From contig JASLWR010000014.1 of assembly GCA_030740765.1 (NCBI GenBank), positions 1 through 62,711 on the forward strand: a stretch of 62,711 nt of DNA, read 5' to 3'. The notes beneath the pieces are model-generated. The model did not search any database, was not told the DNA's origin, and saw only the letters and a program-made list of their open reading frames with translations. A program made the translations under genes and the position numbers. Positions within the stretch are counted from its first letter, which is position 1; each line of letters starts with the position of its first letter. The DNA comes from Thermoplasmatota archaeon (lineage in GTDB: Archaea; Thermoplasmatota; Penumbrarchaeia; JASLWR01). Below, piece by piece: positions 20,101-29,360 of this stretch.

Positions 20101-21889
20101 TAACGACGGCGGTTGGTCGAGCATTAGCAAAAATCTCTTCATCTTCGATAGTGACACTACAATTTTGGACGTGATCGAGGTCAGGATGGGAGAAGTGAGA
20201 CATTTGACATACCCCGATCCTTCGGGCTCCTTCATTAAGGTGTCTGTTTCGGGGGACGGGACGCTGGTGGCTGCCAGGGTCGATGAAGATACCGCTGGGA
20301 TTGAGGGAGACCCAGATGATTATATTCGTATAAGTTTCTACCTGAGGCTGCAGTTCGACGGAGATTTGAACTGGACAAACATCACCATCTCCTTCGCCGA
20401 CATGCCCAAGAACGAATCCCTGGACTATTCCAAGGCAACGATATTCTATCACGACGGTATCAAATGGAATCAAACGGATAATACGGGAGTTGACTGGTCT
20501 AATCAAGTAGTCTGGGCGAACGTATCTCATTTTACCATATTTGCAGCTTTCGCTATACCGGAGGAGGAAAGCGGGACCGACACGGGACCCGGCGGTGAAG
20601 AGGAGAAAGAAGCGTGGTACAAGAGCGGGACTGGGCTCATAATTATCGGAATTGTGATATTGCTTATCATCGTGATGCTCGGTGTTTTAATTTACGTAAA
20701 GGTACGCAAGGGGCGAGAAGAAGATGAGGATGAGGAAGATAAGGAAAAGATCGCGGAAGCTGGTGAGGTCATAAAAGATATTCGCGAAAAGGATGATGAT
20801 CTTGATGAAGAAGAGAAGGTCCCCGACGAGGATTTGGATGAGGATGACGAGGAAAAGCCTCCTAAGAAAGTGGAAATTGTGAAGCAGGATATTTTACCTG
20901 ATGGGGCTAAAGAGGAGGAAGATATTGAAGAAACTATGGATGAGATGGATGATGATCTTGATGACAAATCTCCGGAAGGGAAATCCCCTGCGGATGCTGA
21001 ACAACCTGATACTATCGAAGAGGAACCACCGATGGACCATGGGGAAGTGGATGAAGTAGAGGCTCCGGAACCTCCTGAGCTTGCGGATGATCTTGGCGAC
21101 ATAGAGATCGTAGAAGAAACTCCTGATGATGCACCTACACTCCTTGATGAGCCGGAACCCGTTGACGATCTTGACGATATAGTGGTGGCAGGTGAAACTT
21201 CCGACGATGCTCCGGTAGTTCAAGTTGCACCGGAACCCATAGACGATCTTGATGATATTGAGATAGCCGGTGAAACTCCCGATGTGGCACCAGCACCTCC
21301 TAGTCCACAGGATCCCCTTGACGATCTTGACGATATTGAGATAGCCGGTGAAACTCCTGATGAGGCACCAGCGCTTCCTAGTCCACAGGAACCCGTTGAC
21401 GATCTTGACGAAATCGAGATAGCTGGTGAAACTCCTGAGGGAGCCCCAGCGCCTCCTGGTCCACAGGAACCCGTTGACGATCTTGACGAAATCGAGATAT
21501 CCGGTGAAACTCCTGATGAGGCCCCGGCTCTTCCTCCCACTTTGGAGCCAATGGACGATTTTGACGATATCGAGATAACGGGGGAAACTCCCGACGACAC
21601 ACCAGCACTTCTCAGTCCGGAAGAACCCGAAGATGACCATGACCAAGCCGAAGAGCTTACCGAGATATGGGGTGACGAACCCGGTCTTATGGTTCCGGAA
21701 GAAGATGCGGATGAGCCCGACGGGGCTGAAGAGGTATCGGAGGTATGGGGCAACGACCCCGATCCTGTTCAAGAAGACGACGAGGATATCGACGTCATGG
21801 CTTTATTCGATGAAACCGATGACGTTGATGGAACGGATGAAGCAGAAGATGAAGAATACGACGAACTGGATGATATTGAGGTCGTCTGA
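14161..21889 (+). CDS. Giant surface protein: lamin-tail-like, jelly-roll, PKD domains, membrane helix and repetitive acidic tail (apparent frameshift)
   Basis: The long frame starts at 14219 (2,556 residues), but the probable start is the ATG at 14161, preceded by GGAGG. Joining the two frames across a T6 run (14215-14220) gives a normal signal peptide with core IIVTFLIVMMFLL. Extracellular layout: three lamin-tail-like domains (to about residue 520), an amphipathic/beta segment, a Pro-rich linker (PKPKPGPKPGP), two MAM/jelly-roll-like units with WNNTTGQWVWG and WDNSTGEWEWG, a CARDB-like unit, and three PKD domains marked WDFGDG/WSFGDG (about 1720-1960). A membrane helix lies at about 2139-2161 and is followed by a ~395-residue acidic cytoplasmic tail with 28-residue repeats. 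The role is unknown; adhesion or envelope structure is inferred. It converges with mtnP, 5 nt apart. Confidence 0.82.
21088..21625 (+). repeat. 84-bp tandem repeats encoding 28-residue acidic units
   Basis: Seven or so units of the form EPVDDLDDIEIAGETPDEAP followed by a short Pro-rich spacer lie in the predicted cytoplasmic tail. Central copies are nearly identical at DNA level, outer copies diverge, as expected for expansion by unequal recombination. Confidence 0.85.
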
Positions 21890-21894
21890 TATTA

Positions 21895-22668
21895 TTACAT
21901 ACCAGAAACCGATCGGGGACAGTCGCAGTTCCTCTCGGCTGGAAGGGCCTGAACGATACCACCGAGACCCGTTGTGATGTCCTTTCTCATGGTCTCCACC
22001 ATTCTAAGGGTCGTGTCGTGAGTTACCAATTCATCTGTCATTCCAGCCCCGTAGTTCACTGGCAGAAGGATGGGAACGTAGCACATACTCAATTCCCGAG
22101 CAAGCTTGCATTCGGCAGCTATTGTCATACCCACGAAGGTCATTCCCAATCCCTGATAGAGACGTATCTCAGCTTTCGTCTCGAAGGTGGGTCCGGACAG
22201 GCTGAGATATGTGCCACCGAATTGGTATTGAATACTCCTTTCGTCTAAAACTTTTCTGATCATTCCAATTACATCCAGGCAGAAGGGGTCCGAAATATCC
22301 GTATGTACTATACCCTCTTCCCCGCCGTTGTAGAAACTGTTAACCTCTTTCGACATGTCAACCAGTTGATCGGGCAGTGTGAGAACGCCCAGCTTGTAAC
22401 GGAATTTCAAAACACCCACCGCCGAGGTGGCTATAATCCTGTTCACACCCATTTTATGCAAGGCAGCTATATTCGCTTTGTGGTTTATTGCATGAGGCGG
22501 GTATTTTATCTCGTCACCGTGTCTTGAAAGAAATATCACCTCAACATCGTCGAGGGTACCTTTGATTAGCGAAACGTTCCCGTACCTGGTTTCCACGCTA
22601 ATTTTCTGTTCGTTTGCTATGCATTTCTGAGAACTGTAGAACCCAGATCCCCCTATTATGCCTATCAT
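21895..22668 (-). CDS. mtnP: MTAP/PNP-family purine nucleoside phosphorylase
   Basis: A 257-residue protein opening with IGIIGGSGFY, the phosphate-binding start of methylthioadenosine phosphorylases. It continues with FLSRHGDEIKYPPHAINHKAN, TSAVGVL, GPTFETKAEIR and VGMTIAAECKLARE. The family cleaves S-methyl-5'-thioadenosine (or methylthioinosine or other purine nucleosides) with phosphate to give base and sugar-1-phosphate, salvaging the product of polyamine and methylation chemistry. Whether adenine or a 6-oxopurine is preferred cannot be decided by eye. It is the last gene of a three-gene operon: its ATG overlaps the upstream stop by 4 nt (ATGA), so translation is coupled to the DNPH1-like enzyme. 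Confidence 0.88.
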   Translation of the reverse strand: MIGIIGGSGFYSSQKCIANEQKISVETRYGNVSLIKGTLDDVEVIFLSRHGDEIKYPPHAINHKANIAALHKMGVNRIIATSAVGVLKFRYKLGVLTLPDQLVDMSKEVNSFYNGGEEGIVHTDISDPFCLDVIGMIRKVLDERSIQYQFGGTYLSLSGPTFETKAEIRLYQGLGMTFVGMTIAAECKLARELSMCYVPILLPVNYGAGMTDELVTHDTTLRMVETMRKDITTGLGGIVQALPAERNCDCPRSVSGM

Positions 22669-23189
22669 AAACTTTCCGTCCTTTTTTTCTTGCTGACCCG
22701 GTGAAGGAATTCTCTTAATCTAACCTCGATCTCACCAAAATCGGAATAGTGAATTACTGTAATGTTCGGCAGGTCGCAGCCTTGCAGCATTGCGGAAAGG
22801 CGCTTGCCCTTGCGGGAATGAAATATGAGAACCGGGATATTCATGACGAAGAGAGCATAGCTGATCTCGAAACCGGCTCCATGGCTTGGTGCGGAAACCT
22901 CAGCCACCACACAGTGGGAACTTTCGAGCCATTCCATATCCCTTTTATAGATGCCCCTGTCACCCGGCGGGTATTTTCCGTCATCGTTCTTATTCCTTTC
23001 CCGCCGAATATCATTTCCCGACTCCGCAAGAGCCATTGCACCCAGCTCATTAACCATCTCTATCAGGTGGTGGTAATTATCCACAAAACTTGTGTCACCC
23101 CTGATGGGCCCCGAGCAGTACACTCGTATCCCGCCGAACGACTCGTTTCGATCTGCTTGTTCTTCCGGAACTGCGGTCAATATCAGCAT
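22665..23189 (-). CDS. DNPH1/Rcl-like 2'-deoxynucleoside 5'-phosphate N-hydrolase
   Basis: The 174-residue protein matches the nucleoside deoxyribosyltransferase fold as seen in eukaryotic DNPH1 (Rcl). It has IRVYCSGPIRG at the first strand and loop, GDRGIYKRDMEWLESS, then VVAEVSAPSHGAGFEI with the catalytic Glu in GFEI, and KRLSAMLQG. DNPH1 hydrolyses the N-glycosidic bond of deoxynucleoside monophosphates, including 5-hydroxymethyl-dUMP, and so cleans the nucleotide pool. The same reaction here is inference. The gene overlaps acyP by 7 nt upstream and mtnP by 4 nt downstream. GGAGG is immediately before the ATG, an unusually short spacing, so coupling to acyP translation probably drives initiation. 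Confidence 0.8.
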   Translation of the reverse strand: MLILTAVPEEQADRNESFGGIRVYCSGPIRGDTSFVDNYHHLIEMVNELGAMALAESGNDIRRERNKNDDGKYPPGDRGIYKRDMEWLESSHCVVAEVSAPSHGAGFEISYALFVMNIPVLIFHSRKGKRLSAMLQGCDLPNITVIHYSDFGEIEVRLREFLHRVSKKKRTESL

Positions 23190-23476
23190 CCTCCCCCGTA
23201 TCTTACCTTGAAATCCTCATATTTGCCCGAATATTTACTCCAATAAACATCGTGGTTGGACACTTTTGCATGGGGCTGCCGATGAAGGCATTGGTGAATA
23301 GTCATTTCGATATTTTTCCGTTCACCCTCGAATACGGCCTTAACAGAACCGTCCGGGCAGTTCTTCACCTCTCCTGCCACCCCGTTCCCGATAGCGAACT
23401 TTCGAGTATTGATCCTGAAGAATACTCCCTGGACCTTACCCTGAAAACGAACCTCTGCCCTTGCTTTTTTACTCAT
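23183..23476 (-). CDS. acyP: Acylphosphatase
   Basis: A 97-residue small alpha/beta protein with the acylphosphatase signature GKVQGVFFR, whose Arg binds phosphate, and KNCPDGSVKAVFEG, whose Asn positions the nucleophilic water. The family hydrolyses acyl phosphates such as carbamoyl phosphate and 1,3-bisphosphoglycerate. The ATG at 23476 gives the usual length; an upstream in-frame TTG at 23503 would add nine residues without a ribosome site. First gene of the acyP-DNPH1-mtnP operon. A Cys/Gly-rich end (YGGGC) overlaps the next start. Confidence 0.9.
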   Translation of the reverse strand: MSKKARAEVRFQGKVQGVFFRINTRKFAIGNGVAGEVKNCPDGSVKAVFEGERKNIEMTIHQCLHRQPHAKVSNHDVYWSKYSGKYEDFKVRYGGGC

Positions 23477-23532
23477 GAGAACACGGCACGCTAATTCCTT
23501 CAATTTGCTAAATTATAAATGAAAATCAAGGA

Positions 23533-26307
23533 TCAACTGACAGATTCAGCAACCACTTCCACAACTCGTTCAATCGACTCATCTTCAACAACTTCCACAA
23601 TTTCAACTGCAATGGGTTCAACAGCAGCTATCTCATCCTCCGAGGATTCATCGGAGGGGTTCGATCCTTCATCTTCTGCTGCATTGCTCTCTTCGTCTAT
23701 TTGGATTTCATCTTCGATTTCGTCACTTCGCGCTTCCTCGTCTCCGTCCACCTTCTTGAATATCAATTCGTCCTTTCCCTTGCGCTTGACCAACGCTATA
23801 ATGATTATCAAAATTAAAAGTAATAATGCGGCGCCCACGCCCCCGGCGATGGTCTTGTTTTTCCAAAGATAATCCTTTGCCCTGGTGATGAGATTTCCTT
23901 TCTCTTCGGGCTCGGGATCGACTGGTGGTCTCGTCCTCACCTTGATCAGAATGGATATTTCCTCTGAATTAGAAATGCCATTCCGGTCATCCATTACCTG
24001 GAGGAATGCCCGGTACGTTCCCGCTTTGCTGTATTCGTGGGATGCGTAGTCCTCTTCCTGCCAGTCCGTGCTTTCCCCGTCGCCGAAATCGAAATTATAT
24101 CTTATGATATTTCCGTCCGGATCATCTGAATCGCTTCCATCGAAACGGATGTCCTTTTTTATGAAAGTTTCATTCATATCCACCACGAGAACAGCAACGG
24201 GAAGCACGTTATCTGACCTAGTCACTATCACTTTCACCGAATCGCTTCCCGAGAGACCCTCTTCATCCGTGGCTGTGAATACCAGCTCATGAACACCCAC
24301 GTTGAATACCCTCTTTAAGGTCAAGGATGTGGAGAGTACCATACCGTTCTCGCTCCATTCGAGATCGATAATATTGTTTTCATAATCCTCCGCCAGTGCG
24401 GTCAATTTGACCTCCATACCTTCCTCCACCGTCACATCATTCCCTGCATCCACAACCGGAGCCGTGTTCACAGGCCGCTCGGTCACCGATACTGTGCAGT
24501 TGTCTACGCTGAATGATCCCATTTCGTCGGTCACCCTGAACGAGGCCGTGTAGGTATTCTCAGTTTTGTAGACATGATCCACCTTTCCGCCGGAAGAGGA
24601 TTCCCAGTCATAGATTTCGTCACCGTCAAAATCCCATTCATATTTGATTATCGAACCATCGGGATCGCTTCCCACCCCTTCGAATTTCACTTCCTCGTCA
24701 ACAAAGCCTATCTGGTCCTCACCGGCGTTGGCAACTGGTGCACGGTTTGTGAATCTAACCCAAATTGGATTCGTCATTGCATAATAATTGCTATCGAAAC
24801 TGTCTACGGACTTCACCGACATTCTGATGTAAGTTTCCTTGTTGGGAACGAGCAGGGAGCTTATATCTATCTCCTTCTCATCTATATCCAAGAGTATGGA
24901 AGTTTCGTTCTCCCCTATTGTTCCCATATGCAATGTAAGCTCTTCAATTTTACCAAAGAGTGAGTCGCACATGGTTTTGTAGTTAATGGTGATCTCTTTT
25001 CCTTGCAGCACTGGTTCGCTATTCTCGCCTATGAAGAACTCGGTCTTGTTCTCGTTTTCGGCCAAGAAGGTCACTTGAGGGCCATTTGTTAAAATGGTAT
25101 GTCCCCCGCCCAGTGCGTTCACTAGATTTTCTTCGGTGAGACCCTTGGGAAGAAAAGCAGAGGTTCGGACCTTTCCCAGTTTGTCGAATTCACCAATTGC
25201 CCCGCTTCCTGCAAGGGCATAGGATCGTTTACCCATCAAAAGATACGTTACCCATTGATCCAACATGAGACCGTTTTCGCCTGTATACGGATCCCCTCCT
25301 TTCCAAATCTCGATTCCCGTAAGATTTCCGGGCAAAGTATTCCATGGAGCGTACAGGGCGTTATCACTAAGAAGATCCTCGACATAGGAAGCACCGCCCG
25401 CTTCCTCCACAATAGCGATCACTTCTTGGGCCGATAATGAACTTCCCCGGTGGGTCGATGCGATATACCCAGTACCGTAAACCAGCAATTTGCCGTATTG
25501 AATCCCAACGCCTCCATTGTCTTGACGGCAGATGACTTCTTCGGCGGGAATGAGGAGTGGTTGTGGCAAAATGCCGTTCTGAGCCGTCATTTTTAGGGTT
25601 CTTTCGTCGAATTCATCACTGTCGGAGAATCCCGCCGAAGAGGAATCATCGGTTATGGCCAGCCAATCGAGGTCGATGCAGTTACCCGCTCTTGAAATGG
25701 ACTCCAATGGCGCGCCGAAATCGTTATCGTTATCGGTATAATTGGAATAGGAATGGGTCTCTCCTATATACCAATCCGGAAGACTCGTGAGGTCATCCTT
25801 GTTTATAAGCATGAACTGTCCACGAATTTCCTCCCCGCTTAACAACGAAAAGACGGCTTCGACCTCGGCGTTTCCCATATAGTCAGGGCCCTTGCCTATA
25901 AAATCAGAAGGTGAAAATATGACTTCCTTGGTCCAGGTTTCATCAGTTATCAATAGTGCAGCGCTACCCATGGGTCCACCTAACTCGGTTGCATTGAATG
26001 TCTGGTTGGACAACAGCTTGTGCTCCGAGTCATATATGGAGACAACGATCTCCCGGATCGGGACGCCTATGGAGTTCGGCCTAACTAGACTCCTGGCATC
26101 ATCAGCATCATGAATTATTAGAAGTACCGGGATATCTTTGCCCTTTTTAATTCTCCAGGGGACATCCAATACTATCTCGTAATCCTTTCCAGGAGCCCTG
26201 CTTTCTTCATATCCTTGGCTTGTTGGATTGACAATGCAGATGATCGATATCATCAGGATGAATATCATTGTCGTGGAAAAAATTTTTAAATTGCAGGTTC
26301 CTTTCAT
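23533..26307 (-). CDS. Surface protein with degenerate PHP/CehA-like domain, PKD domains and acidic tail
   Basis: The 924-residue protein has a signal peptide (core TTMIFILMISIICIV) and a PHP-like domain at about residues 175-430. That domain shows GETHSYSNYT, LDWLAITDD, IPAEEV, GIEIWKG and GGHTILTNGP, the order seen in CehA/McbA-type metallo-phosphoesterases. The HxH of GDLHxH reads HSY, and the TDH motif reads TDD, so two metal ligands are missing and catalysis is doubtful. Three PKD/cadherin-like domains follow (YEWDFDGD, LEWSENG, YNFDFGDG). A membrane helix lies near residue 819, and a tail of about 75 residues is rich in Glu/Asp/Val. GGTGG precedes the ATG. It lies divergent to the 26665 gene, which has a similar overall design. 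Confidence 0.82.
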   Translation of the reverse strand: MKGTCNLKIFSTTMIFILMISIICIVNPTSQGYEESRAPGKDYEIVLDVPWRIKKGKDIPVLLIIHDADDARSLVRPNSIGVPIREIVVSIYDSEHKLLSNQTFNATELGGPMGSAALLITDETWTKEVIFSPSDFIGKGPDYMGNAEVEAVFSLLSGEEIRGQFMLINKDDLTSLPDWYIGETHSYSNYTDNDNDFGAPLESISRAGNCIDLDWLAITDDSSSAGFSDSDEFDERTLKMTAQNGILPQPLLIPAEEVICRQDNGGVGIQYGKLLVYGTGYIASTHRGSSLSAQEVIAIVEEAGGASYVEDLLSDNALYAPWNTLPGNLTGIEIWKGGDPYTGENGLMLDQWVTYLLMGKRSYALAGSGAIGEFDKLGKVRTSAFLPKGLTEENLVNALGGGHTILTNGPQVTFLAENENKTEFFIGENSEPVLQGKEITINYKTMCDSLFGKIEELTLHMGTIGENETSILLDIDEKEIDISSLLVPNKETYIRMSVKSVDSFDSNYYAMTNPIWVRFTNRAPVANAGEDQIGFVDEEVKFEGVGSDPDGSIIKYEWDFDGDEIYDWESSSGGKVDHVYKTENTYTASFRVTDEMGSFSVDNCTVSVTERPVNTAPVVDAGNDVTVEEGMEVKLTALAEDYENNIIDLEWSENGMVLSTSLTLKRVFNVGVHELVFTATDEEGLSGSDSVKVIVTRSDNVLPVAVLVVDMNETFIKKDIRFDGSDSDDPDGNIIRYNFDFGDGESTDWQEEDYASHEYSKAGTYRAFLQVMDDRNGISNSEEISILIKVRTRPPVDPEPEEKGNLITRAKDYLWKNKTIAGGVGAALLLLILIIIIALVKRKGKDELIFKKVDGDEEARSDEIEDEIQIDEESNAAEDEGSNPSDESSEDEIAAVEPIAVEIVEVVEDESIERVVEVVAESVS

Positions 26308-26664
26308 GTTTCCACCGGGTTATTAGGGCCAGAGCAACAGTTTTTTTACTGTTTTATAAAGATATACAGACTGTCCACATTTTATTTCTATTATTAAATG
26401 ATTTCGCTCATTAAGGGGTGTCGATTTATTTTTATGGATATAGTAACTGTTTATCTAGGAATTCGTTCACACATATGTGTCCATACCCTATTATTTTCTA
26501 TCCAAAGAGGGTCTCCCATATGCTCCTTCGATGACCAACTGTGATGTGGAGCGAGTTGAAAGGCTAAGTATTCATGAATCAAAACATTTCCGCTTCATGA
26601 AACTAAACCCTTATAACTGCTGGTAAAAAACATAAAATATGATGTGGTCTTTTATTAATTACTG
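26308..26664. promoter_or_regulatory. Divergent promoter region between two surface-protein genes
   Basis: This AT-rich 357-bp spacer holds TATA-like elements for both directions: TCTTTATAAAACAG on the minus strand (about 26350-26363) and ATAAAATATG on the plus strand (about 26632-26641). Between them is a perfect 12-bp palindrome, ACACATATGTGT, at 26469-26480, a candidate operator. No gene is visible. Confidence 0.5.
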
Positions 26665-29097
26665 ATGGTGGTTGCCAGATTATGTGAAAAGATATTTATT
26701 CTATTGCTGGTAATTTTTTTCATATTTCCCGTTACTCCCGAGAATGATGTCCATTCCACGGTGAAAAGATATTATCAACAGAACGACATCGGTTCCAGAG
26801 ATGATAACGAAGCTCCTTCAATGTTTAATGACAGTACCCCTCTCCACGCCAAAACAGGAGGAGAATTGACGTTCTCCGCCAACTTTACCGATAATGTCGA
26901 TGTTAAAGCGGTCAGGGTAAATTATAGTCATGATAACATCCCATTTGAAAATATTTCCATGAATAATGTTGCGGGAGATTGGTGGAATACAGCAGTTAAT
27001 ATTGATGTGAACGCCACGGAGATTATCTATTACTTTTTTTTCAACGACAGCAACGGTAATGAGAATGTATCATCCCCCAAAACAATTACGATAATCGACA
27101 TCGTCCCCCCGGTGGCCAATGCAGGGCCGGATATGTTTGTACCTCAGAGCGAGAACTTTTATTTGAACGGAAGCAACTCCACCGATAATATTGGTGTAAA
27201 TTATTATACCTGGTTCTGGCACTGCTTCTGCGGTGAGGAAAATTGGGCATACGGGCCGGTCCCACTAATTTCCGGAGATCCGGATAATCTGACGGTTTAT
27301 CTTAATGTAACTGATGCCGAAGGTAATTGGGCTGTCGATTCGGTTTATATCACCATGATCGATGTCATCCCACCTGTTGCAATTGCCGGAGAGGACGTAG
27401 TCGTCGTTCAACACGAAACGGTTTTTTTCAACGGGAGCAGAAGTGTTGACAATTATGGGGTCGTAAACTACACCTGGTCCTTTTTCTACAATAACACAAA
27501 AGAATATCTTTATGGAAAATTTGCCAATTTCACTTTCGATATTGCGGATGAATATCTAGTAGAACTAGTTGTAGGGGATGCTGCGGGAAATAATGGTATA
27601 AGGAGTATGGATAATTTCTCGATCTCTGTATCGGATATCACATTACCAGTGGCATTTGCCGGGAACGACGCGGTGATCGAGCAGCATCAATTGGTTACTT
27701 TCAACGGAAGTCTCAGTCATGACAACGTAATGATCACCGATTATACCTGGAACTTCACATATGGAGGTCGGATGAAACTTTTCAGCGGTGCCACGTTGAA
27801 ATTTACTTTTGACGAAGCGGTAATCTACATTATCACACTGAATGTCACTGATGAAGCGGGGAACTGGGATTTGGATTCGATGCAACTTACTGTTAAGGAT
27901 ATTACGGACCCCATTGCAAATCCCGGTGCGGATTTCTGGACCGAAAATATCGGTGATAGCATAAATTTTGATGCCAGTTACAGTTCGGATAACTTAGGGA
28001 TCGTAAACTACACCTGGAGTTTCAACTATAACGATACGTTCCATCAACTATACGGTGTCGAGGCTACCTTCAAATTTTATGTAGTACAAATCATCGATGT
28101 CACACTTACTGTCACGGATGCCGCAGGAAATTGGAATAACAGTATATGTTCTGTTAATATCGTCGATACGACCCCTCCCGCAGCCTTGGCAGGTCCGGAT
28201 ATGATTGTTGGCGCCGGAACAAATGTAACCCTGAATGCCAATGGTACATGGGATCACTCCCAGATACTTTCTTATGTATGGATATTTACATATGATGGCG
28301 TAGGCCGGACATTGTCCGGTATGGATGTCGATTTTCGATTTGATCTTATTGGCACTTATCCTGTTCTATTAATCGTGAGGGATATCTGGGAGAACGCAGC
28401 CACCGATACGCTGATAGTCGAGGTTAAGGATTTATCCCCCCCTTTGATCGAGGCCGGTAATGATATGAATCTCACTGCGGGAGAACCCGCATTTCTCAAT
28501 GGAAGTGCCTGGGATAACGTAGGGATCACAGAGTACACATGGAGATTTAAGTATAATGAGTCTGAAGTGGTGCTGGAGGGAAATACCGTTTTATTCGAAT
28601 TTAAAATCCCGGGTAACTACATCGTTTCACTCTTTGTACAGGATGAGGCCGGGAATATAGCGAACGATACAATTACAGTCAATGTTGCAAAGTCCTCCGT
28701 GATCGATATAAACGATACTGTTGATGATGACGATCCCGATGATGATGATCTGGATGATGACAGTGATGATAACGACGATATTGATGATGACAACGGAGAT
28801 GGGATTCCACAGGATACAGATGAAGAAAAGGGATCGGGAATACTGTGGTTCTGGATTCTTGCCATACTTGTAATGTTAATGTTTATCACAATGTGTTTGT
28901 TCGTAGTCATTATGAAACACAGATCCAGGGAAAAGAGCGTTCCCCCTATTACGAGCAATAATGACGAAATGAATCCAAAACAAATGAAGCTTGATCTTCC
29001 CGAGGATGAAACAACTGATAAGCTTTCATCAGATGAAGGCGAAAAAATAGTACCGGTATCAAAGAAAATCGACACACTGCCAACTGAAGAATTTTAA
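26665..29097 (+). CDS. Multi-PKD surface protein with Asp-rich stalk and membrane anchor
   Basis: The 810-residue protein starts with a hydrophobic signal segment (IFILLLVIFFIFPV). One Ig-like unit is followed by about six PKD-like repeats. Each opens with a variant of PVANAGPD and contains a Gly-Ser / DN-x-G / NYTWxF core (for example ADVVVVQHE-type starts and DNYGVVNYTWSF), and many NxT/S sites are present. A striking Asp-only stalk (DDDDPDDDDLDDD and further runs, about 690-710) precedes a membrane helix (about 725-750). A polar cytoplasmic tail of about 55 residues follows. The Asp stalk may bind calcium or cations. The role is probably adhesion or envelope structure. The start ATG lies about 28 nt after a TATA-like element, consistent with a very short leader. 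Confidence 0.85.
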   Translation: MVVARLCEKIFILLLVIFFIFPVTPENDVHSTVKRYYQQNDIGSRDDNEAPSMFNDSTPLHAKTGGELTFSANFTDNVDVKAVRVNYSHDNIPFENISMNNVAGDWWNTAVNIDVNATEIIYYFFFNDSNGNENVSSPKTITIIDIVPPVANAGPDMFVPQSENFYLNGSNSTDNIGVNYYTWFWHCFCGEENWAYGPVPLISGDPDNLTVYLNVTDAEGNWAVDSVYITMIDVIPPVAIAGEDVVVVQHETVFFNGSRSVDNYGVVNYTWSFFYNNTKEYLYGKFANFTFDIADEYLVELVVGDAAGNNGIRSMDNFSISVSDITLPVAFAGNDAVIEQHQLVTFNGSLSHDNVMITDYTWNFTYGGRMKLFSGATLKFTFDEAVIYIITLNVTDEAGNWDLDSMQLTVKDITDPIANPGADFWTENIGDSINFDASYSSDNLGIVNYTWSFNYNDTFHQLYGVEATFKFYVVQIIDVTLTVTDAAGNWNNSICSVNIVDTTPPAALAGPDMIVGAGTNVTLNANGTWDHSQILSYVWIFTYDGVGRTLSGMDVDFRFDLIGTYPVLLIVRDIWENAATDTLIVEVKDLSPPLIEAGNDMNLTAGEPAFLNGSAWDNVGITEYTWRFKYNESEVVLEGNTVLFEFKIPGNYIVSLFVQDEAGNIANDTITVNVAKSSVIDINDTVDDDDPDDDDLDDDSDDNDDIDDDNGDGIPQDTDEEKGSGILWFWILAILVMLMFITMCLFVVIMKHRSREKSVPPITSNNDEMNPKQMKLDLPEDETTDKLSSDEGEKIVPVSKKIDTLPTEEF

Positions 29098-29175
29098 GAA
29101 GTACCTCCTCCGCCCCCTGAATTAGAATAGGATTGCGCTAAATATTTGATGAATCACCCACATTTGCCCGTTATC

Positions 29176-29360
29176 ACTCCGTTGCATCAAGATGCAACTG
29201 CATCCTCGAAAACCATATGGGTTTTCTACGGATGAAATGTGGGTTTCATCCTCGGAAACGACCGGAGGAGCACGTTTCACTACGCAATACCTACGGCATT
29301 GCTGCTCCTTCGCCAAGTGTGGCTACAGGAGCATTCATCCCCCGTTTAAAAACGGGGGTT
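29176..29360. repeat. Non-coding hairpin array 2 with terminal palindrome
   Basis: The 29098-29538 spacer has no convincing gene. It contains consecutive hairpins: GTTGCATC/GATGCAAC (29181-29198), GAAAACC/GGTTTTC (29208-29226), GGATGAAA/TTTCATCC (29230-29251), GAAACG/CGTTTC, and GGAGCA/TGCTCC enclosing GCAAT/ATTGC. It ends with a strong 9-bp palindrome CCCCCGTTT/AAACGGGGG (29339-29358) of the kind found at right ends of IS200/IS605-family elements. Linkers CTCG and CTACGG alternate between stems. The block CATCCTCG-stem-CTACGGA matches 10078-10108 in array 1 with changed but still paired stems. Confidence 0.65.

Noticed and set aside
20692-21753. Ser-rich minus-strand frames opposite the acidic tail
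   Set aside because: Ser-rich translations are the standard antisense artefact of GAT/GAA-rich coding DNA.
20894-21772. 292-codon minus-strand frame opposite the acidic repeats
   Set aside because: Mirror image of a repetitive Asp/Glu coding region; it has no start signal and a purely repetitive hydrophobic/basic pattern.
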